The translations under genes were made by a program, and so were the position numbers. From Physcocola sp002396385 (GTDB taxonomy: Bacteria; Bacteroidota; Bacteroidia; Bacteroidales; Paludibacteraceae): a stretch of DNA of 64,000 bases. The notes beneath the pieces were generated by a model. The model was not told the origin of the DNA. It saw nothing but the letters and a program-made list of their open reading frames with translations, and searched no databases. The stretch spans positions 65,561 through 129,560 of the forward strand of contig CAMNDM010000006.1 in NCBI GenBank assembly GCA_946535435.1, read 5' to 3'. Below, in pieces: positions 60,840 through 64,000 of the stretch (positions are counted from its first letter, which is position 1; each line of letters begins with the position of its first letter).

Positions 60840-62726
60840 TTATTGTTTTATTATCAATTTCTGGTTTAAACGGAGTTTGTCGTTCTTCAGGTTGTTCCAC
60901 TCCATCAGTTGTTTCACAGTACAGTGGTGCCTCCTGGAAATGTTGTAGAGATTGTCACCGCTTTTTACGGTGTATATTCCATCGACTGCCATGTTTCGTG
61001 TCTCAGGCTTTGTCGTCTCTTTCTTTGTTGGTTTGGCGTTGTTGTTTGACAGAATTGGCTCGGCCTCTTTTTTAACCTGTGTTTTTTTGCTGCCTTTCTG
61101 TATAATTAATTTTGCTCCTGCCCTGATGTTGCTGGTTTTCATATTGTTCCATTCCATCAGTTGTTTTGTGCTGACGCCATACTTTTGTGAAATCTTACTG
61201 AAGGTGTCCCCTTTCTTAATCACGTAGACGATGTCGCTTTCCTGGCTGTTGTCTGCCTCTGCTTCACCTGCTTTTTCCGCTATCGGTTCGGCAGGTTTTC
61301 TAGGATCGGCTATCGTAGGCATCACCTTGACCGTGTCTTCTGTATTGTATATGCTGGTTGCGTCGGCGCTTACCTTTATGATTCTTCCGGCTCTGATGTC
61401 TTTATGGGTCAGATGGTTCCATTCTTTTAACTCTTCGGTGGTGACTCCGTATTTGATGGCAAGAATGTCGAGTGTCTCACCTTCCCTGACGGTATGCACT
61501 CCCTTCTTGTCGGCACGTTTGATGACGAGTCTGCTGCCTGGTTGCAAGATGTTGCTCGGTAAATTGTTCCATACCCTGATCTCTTGTGTCTGGCAGTTGT
61601 AGCGTCTGGCTATTTGGTAGATATTCTCGCCTTTTGCTACTGTGTGGATCACCTCGCCATTCTCGATTGTGTCTTTCTTTGCCGAAATGTCGGTCGGACG
61701 GATGACTAACTCTTGGCCCACTTTTACGGTATCTCCCTTCAAGTTGTTCCAATAGTCAAGTTCCCTTACCGTACAGTGGTATTTTTGTGAGATGAGGTAT
61801 ATGTTTTCCCCTTCCTTCACCGTTATCGTAATGTTCCTGGAATTTGCCAGACGCTCGGCTTCAGCTTTCGCAAGCGACTCTTGCGCGCGCTCGTTTGAGA
61901 TTGCTTCTTTTTGCAAGTCGGGTTTGACGATTAGTTTCTGCCCGATCTTTAACTGGGCTCCCTTTTTCAGGTTGTTCCATTTCTGGATTTGTGCTGCTGA
62001 AACGTGGTGCTTTTTCGCTATGGAATAAACATTCTCTCCCTTTTTTACAACGTGGCGTTCGTCGACTTGCGCTGTCCTCTCTTCTGTGTTCTCTTCTTCT
62101 GCTTCAAGACTGATGACCGAAGGTGGAGGAGTGACGTTGTAGAAGGTGTTGTCGATTGGAAGTGGACTTGGCGACACCACGTCGACCATTCGTTTTGCCC
62201 CTCGGTACCGTTTGCTGTAGTATCCGCCGTCGGGGTAGCGTGCGATAGATACCCCTTTCGATGAAGAGGAGTGTATGAAACGGAACGATTTCTTGTCGGC
62301 TGCCACATCGTATACGATGCCCACATGGCCGACACCGGCATGTGCGTCTCGTCCGGTAAAGAAGACAAGGTCGCCTTTATGGATGTGTTCTTTTGATACT
62401 TTTATGCCTTGCTGGTATTGGTCGCGCGAATTGTTCCCCAAATTGAACCCCAGTTGTTTGAAAACGTAGCTGGTGAATCCGGAACAGTCAAACGTGTTCG
62501 GACCCTTGCTGCCACTACGGTATGGCTTGCCCATGTGTCTGGTGGCCTCGAAAATGATGGAGTCGGCCAGGGTTATCGGTTCAGGCAGTGTGTCGTGGGT
62601 GATGGCGAGTTGGGCGCGGTTTACAGTATGGGGCCTCCTCGCAGAACTCTTCTTCCCTTTCTTCTTTGCCGCCATACATGGCAGAACGAAGGCTATACAT
62701 ATAAGGAATAAAAAGAGTTTTTTCAT
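60840..62726 (-). CDS. NlpC/P60 peptidase with six LysM repeats
   Basis: 628 residues. Signal peptide 1-20. An NlpC/P60 domain at about 50-190 has the triad Cys81 (FDCSGFTSYVF), His134 (GVGHVGIVYD) and His152 (FIHSSSSKG), so it should cut stem peptides of peptidoglycan. Six LysM modules follow, each with a GENIY/GDNLY-type start and a WNNL core, joined by linkers rich in Lys, Glu and Thr. I start at the ATG at 62726 because an upstream frame would place 22 non-signal residues before the signal peptide. It is co-transcribed with pyrH. Confidence 0.93.
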   Translation of the reverse strand: MKKLFLFLICIAFVLPCMAAKKKGKKSSARRPHTVNRAQLAITHDTLPEPITLADSIIFEATRHMGKPYRSGSKGPNTFDCSGFTSYVFKQLGFNLGNNSRDQYQQGIKVSKEHIHKGDLVFFTGRDAHAGVGHVGIVYDVAADKKSFRFIHSSSSKGVSIARYPDGGYYSKRYRGAKRMVDVVSPSPLPIDNTFYNVTPPPSVISLEAEEENTEERTAQVDERHVVKKGENVYSIAKKHHVSAAQIQKWNNLKKGAQLKIGQKLIVKPDLQKEAISNERAQESLAKAEAERLANSRNITITVKEGENIYLISQKYHCTVRELDYWNNLKGDTVKVGQELVIRPTDISAKKDTIENGEVIHTVAKGENIYQIARRYNCQTQEIRVWNNLPSNILQPGSRLVIKRADKKGVHTVREGETLDILAIKYGVTTEELKEWNHLTHKDIRAGRIIKVSADATSIYNTEDTVKVMPTIADPRKPAEPIAEKAGEAEADNSQESDIVYVIKKGDTFSKISQKYGVSTKQLMEWNNMKTSNIRAGAKLIIQKGSKKTQVKKEAEPILSNNNAKPTKKETTKPETRNMAVDGIYTVKSGDNLYNISRRHHCTVKQLMEWNNLKNDKLRLNQKLIIKQ

Positions 62727-62789
62727 CTGTTTTCCACTTCTTAGTTTATTTTGGTTGGTGCTGTTGCAAAAATCGCACCACGCTAATTG

Positions 62790-62797
62790 CAAATATA
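62790..62797 (-). promoter_or_regulatory. -7 promoter box for the NlpC/LysM-pyrH unit
   Basis: TATATTTG on the minus strand is an exact TAnnTTTG match about 63 bases before the ATG at 62726. Confidence 0.5.
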
Positions 62798-62903
62798 CGG
62801 TTTTTGCTTTCTAATCGGAAATAAAAGTAGCGCTAACTGGTCTTCCTTACAGAAAAAATACAGCCAACCTCCTTGTCTGTTCTTTTTGAGGCTGGCTGCT
62901 TCG

Positions 62904-62991
62904 CGGAAAGAGAGGGATTCAAACCCTCGGTACGGCTAGGCCGTACGCCGGATTTCGAGTCCGGTCCATTCGATCACTCTGGCATCTTTCC
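62904..62991 (-). tRNA. tRNA-Ser (anticodon CGA)
   Basis: A class II tRNA of 88 bases. The acceptor stem GGAAAGA/TCTTTCC has 7 pairs with discriminator G, the anticodon stem CCGGA/TCCGG encloses loop CTCGAAA (anticodon CGA), a long variable arm GTACGGC..GCCGTAC follows, and the T arm is GAGGG/CCCTC with TTTGAAT. CCA is not encoded. It reads TCG codons. Confidence 0.96.
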
Positions 62992-63055
62992 AAATTTGCG
63001 CTGCTAAATTAACTCTTTTTCCGTTAAAATAATTCTGTTGGACCGATTATTTGCG

Positions 63056-63087
63056 AAAAAGGGGCTTTTTTTTGTTTTTTCCCCCCT
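63056..63087 (-). terminator. Weak candidate terminator after the LuxR-type gene
   Basis: On the minus strand AGGGG..CCCCT (5 pairs) encloses a long A-rich loop and is followed by TTTT. The stem is short, so this is uncertain. Confidence 0.3.
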
Positions 63088-63118
63088 CTGTTGCCCGTTT
63101 TTCCCCTAAGAGAAGACG

Positions 63119-63766
63119 CTAAATGTAATATTCGGCCATATCTATTATGCCCGCACGCATAGCATATCTGATGGCTTCGTGTACATTGTTTACTTCTAAT
63201 TTGCGGAAAATGTTCTTCCGGTGGGTGTTTATTGTGTGGAAACTCAGGTTGCGTTCCGACGCTATCTCTTTTGTCGTTTTCCCTTGCGCTATTCCTTTTA
63301 GTACGATTTGCTCGCTTGGGGTTAGCGGAGACTTGGCCTCGGCCTTTGGCTTGAGCGTGGCGTTTAACAGGAGGTTTGATACATAGTGGCAGATATACCG
63401 TTCTCTTTTGAACAATATGCGCAGTGCGAATTCTATTTCATCTTGGTTGCTGTCTTTCATCAGTACACTGGTCCGCTGGCTCGACAAGACCATCTTCCTG
63501 AGGAACTGTTCGTTTAAGTCGGTGCTGAACAACATCCAGTAACTTTCTGGAAAACGCTCTAACACTATGAGTATTTCTTCTGCGTCTTCGAAGTCGAAGT
63601 TTGTGTGGTCGAGTACCACAACAGCACTTTCGTCTTCTTGAAGTTCCTTTATTAAGTCTTTTTTGTTCCTTACTTCGCTAATAACCAAATCTTTTGATAT
63701 TGACGTCGCAAAATACCGGATGCCTGCTCTCGTTATGTCCTGCAGGTCTGCTAATAACAATCTCAT
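63119..63766 (-). CDS. LuxR/NarL-type response regulator
   Basis: 215 residues. A receiver-like domain (1-115) has an early Asp at 7, the likely phosphoacceptor Asp53 (VVVLDHTNF) and a Lys near 104 (SVLMKDS). The usual acidic pair is incomplete, and the domain is divergent. The C-terminal LuxR-type helix-turn-helix (SPLTPSEQIVLKGIAQGKTTKEIASERNLSFHTINTHRKNIFRKL) is typical. No sensor kinase is adjacent. It is divergent from metY, with an inverted repeat between them that may be its site. Confidence 0.9.
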   Translation of the reverse strand: MRLLLADLQDITRAGIRYFATSISKDLVISEVRNKKDLIKELQEDESAVVVLDHTNFDFEDAEEILIVLERFPESYWMLFSTDLNEQFLRKMVLSSQRTSVLMKDSNQDEIEFALRILFKRERYICHYVSNLLLNATLKPKAEAKSPLTPSEQIVLKGIAQGKTTKEIASERNLSFHTINTHRKNIFRKLEVNNVHEAIRYAMRAGIIDMAEYYI

Positions 63767-63787
63767 TCGTTAAACCCCCTTATTGTA

Positions 63788-63795
63788 CAAATATA
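63788..63795 (-). promoter_or_regulatory. -7 promoter box for the LuxR-type gene
   Basis: TATATTTG on the minus strand is an exact TAnnTTTG match 21 bases before the ATG. The place of its -33 box coincides with the inverted repeat at 63813-63828. Confidence 0.55.
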
Positions 63796-63812
63796 CTGCA
63801 ATTGATTCAAAA

Positions 63813-63828
63813 TACCACATGTGTGGTA
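63813..63828. promoter_or_regulatory. Inverted repeat, candidate operator
   Basis: TACCACA, TG, TGTGGTA: perfect 7-base arms with a 2-base spacer. It sits over the expected -33 region of the LuxR-type gene and 21 bases before the -33-like box of metY, a fitting place for a dimeric regulator of both. Confidence 0.5.
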
Positions 63829-63849
63829 GCAAAATGGCATTTTTGTGCG

Positions 63850-63881
63850 ATTGCCTCCCCTAGGCGGGTGCTCTATCTTTG
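63850..63881 (+). promoter_or_regulatory. Promoter of metY
   Basis: ATTG (63850-63853), a 20-base spacer and TATCTTTG (63874-63881): the -7 box is exact and the -33 box has one mismatch. The leader would be about 55 bases. It shows no SAM riboswitch. Confidence 0.6.
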
Positions 63882-63927
63882 CATCGTTGAAAGTACAAAA
63901 CAGTTAAAACAAAATAAAAATAAATAT

Positions 63928-63933
63928 AGGAGG
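63928..63933 (+). promoter_or_regulatory. Shine-Dalgarno sequence of metY
   Basis: AGGAGG, 7 bases before the ATG. One of only two such sites noticed in the window. Confidence 0.75.
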
Positions 63934-63940
63934 TTAAATT

Positions 63941-64000
63941 ATGGGAAAAAAACTTCATTTCGAGACCCTTCAACTTCACGTTGGCCAGGAACAGGCAGAT
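63941..64000 (+). CDS. metY: O-acetylhomoserine sulfhydrylase, 5' end only
   Basis: Only the first 20 codons are in the window: MGKKLHFETLQLHVGQEQAD. This opening is typical of O-acetylhomoserine aminocarboxypropyltransferase, a PLP enzyme that makes homocysteine from O-acetylhomoserine and sulfide. The catalytic Lys lies beyond the edge, so the call rests on the N terminus. Its promoter and a rare Shine-Dalgarno are visible. Confidence 0.8.
   Translation, partial: MGKKLHFETLQLHVGQEQAD

Noticed and set aside
62727..62792. N-terminal extension of the NlpC/LysM protein
   Set aside because: It would put 22 polar residues ahead of a normal signal peptide. The ATG at 62726 gives MKKLFLFLIC.
63882..63940. 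SAM riboswitch before metY
   Set aside because: The leader is only about 55 bases of A-rich sequence with no stem arrangement of that kind.
1..64000. Mobile elements, CRISPR arrays, toxin-antitoxin or phage-defence genes
   Set aside because: I looked for transposases, integrases, repeat arrays and defence-type domains and found none. The DUF5131 family has phage links, but one gene does not make a prophage.

Overview
The window looks like chromosomal DNA of a Bacteroidales bacterium (phylum Bacteroidota). The grounds are a SusC/SusD outer-membrane pair with a surface glycan-binding lipoprotein, a protein with a type IX secretion sorting tail, a fused FeoA-FeoB iron transporter, a lipoprotein form of TamA (TamL type), many lipoproteins, repeated -7 boxes of the TAnnTTTG type in front of transcription units, and a near absence of Shine-Dalgarno sequences. 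The genus cannot be fixed from what is here. I see no insertion sequence, prophage, integrase, CRISPR array or rRNA gene. The window is mostly core genome.

Layout. 1-1954 (minus): an MBOAT acyltransferase followed by a membrane protein cut by the window edge. 2061-8850 (minus): a complete tryptophan operon, trpL-trpB-trpE-trpG-trpD-trpC-trpF-trpA, led by a 16-residue leader peptide with three adjacent Trp codons and a full attenuator. 8997-10454 (plus): a DUF5131 protein and a flavin-binding split-barrel protein. 10485-13255 (minus): ferrous iron uptake (FeoAB fusion plus a small Cys-rich partner). 13453-15348 (minus): fabH, rpmF and a YceD/DUF177 gene. 15421-19519 (minus): surface lipoprotein, priA, a small unknown gene and a lipoprotein thioredoxin. 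19749-28219 (plus): a SusC/SusD/surface-binding-protein operon with codon choice like that of the ribosomal genes, followed by a separately terminated T9SS cargo gene. 28326-33247 (minus): uvrA, a histidine phosphatase and glmM. 33445-39362 (plus): tamL, tRNA-Arg(TCT), a polytopic membrane protein and a beta-propeller lipoprotein carrying a CXXCH motif. 39425-41581 (minus): a 7TM-HD phosphohydrolase. 41761-59875 (plus): 32 protein genes in the str, S10, spc and alpha order, from rpsL to rplQ, with secY, map, infA and rpoA. 60120-62726 (minus): an NlpC/P60 protein with six LysM repeats, and pyrH. 62904-62991 (minus): tRNA-Ser(CGA). 63119-64000: a LuxR-type regulator divergent from the start of an O-acetylhomoserine sulfhydrylase gene.

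The most informative regulatory finding is the trp attenuator at 8666-8802. All elements of the classical model are present: Trp codons, a 1:2 hairpin over the end of the leader gene, a 2:3 antiterminator of 8+4 pairs, and an 11-pair terminator with a T run. In the ribosomal cluster the three largest gaps lie in front of rpsG (S7), rpsD (S4) and rpsH (S8). These proteins bind 16S rRNA first and act as autogenous repressors in E. coli, and each gap can fold. Other points of interest are the SusCD locus with no enzyme, the CXXCH lipoprotein paired with an unknown membrane protein, a 7-bp inverted repeat between the LuxR-type gene and metY, two rare Shine-Dalgarno sequences (rplF and metY), and -7 boxes that sit almost on start codons.
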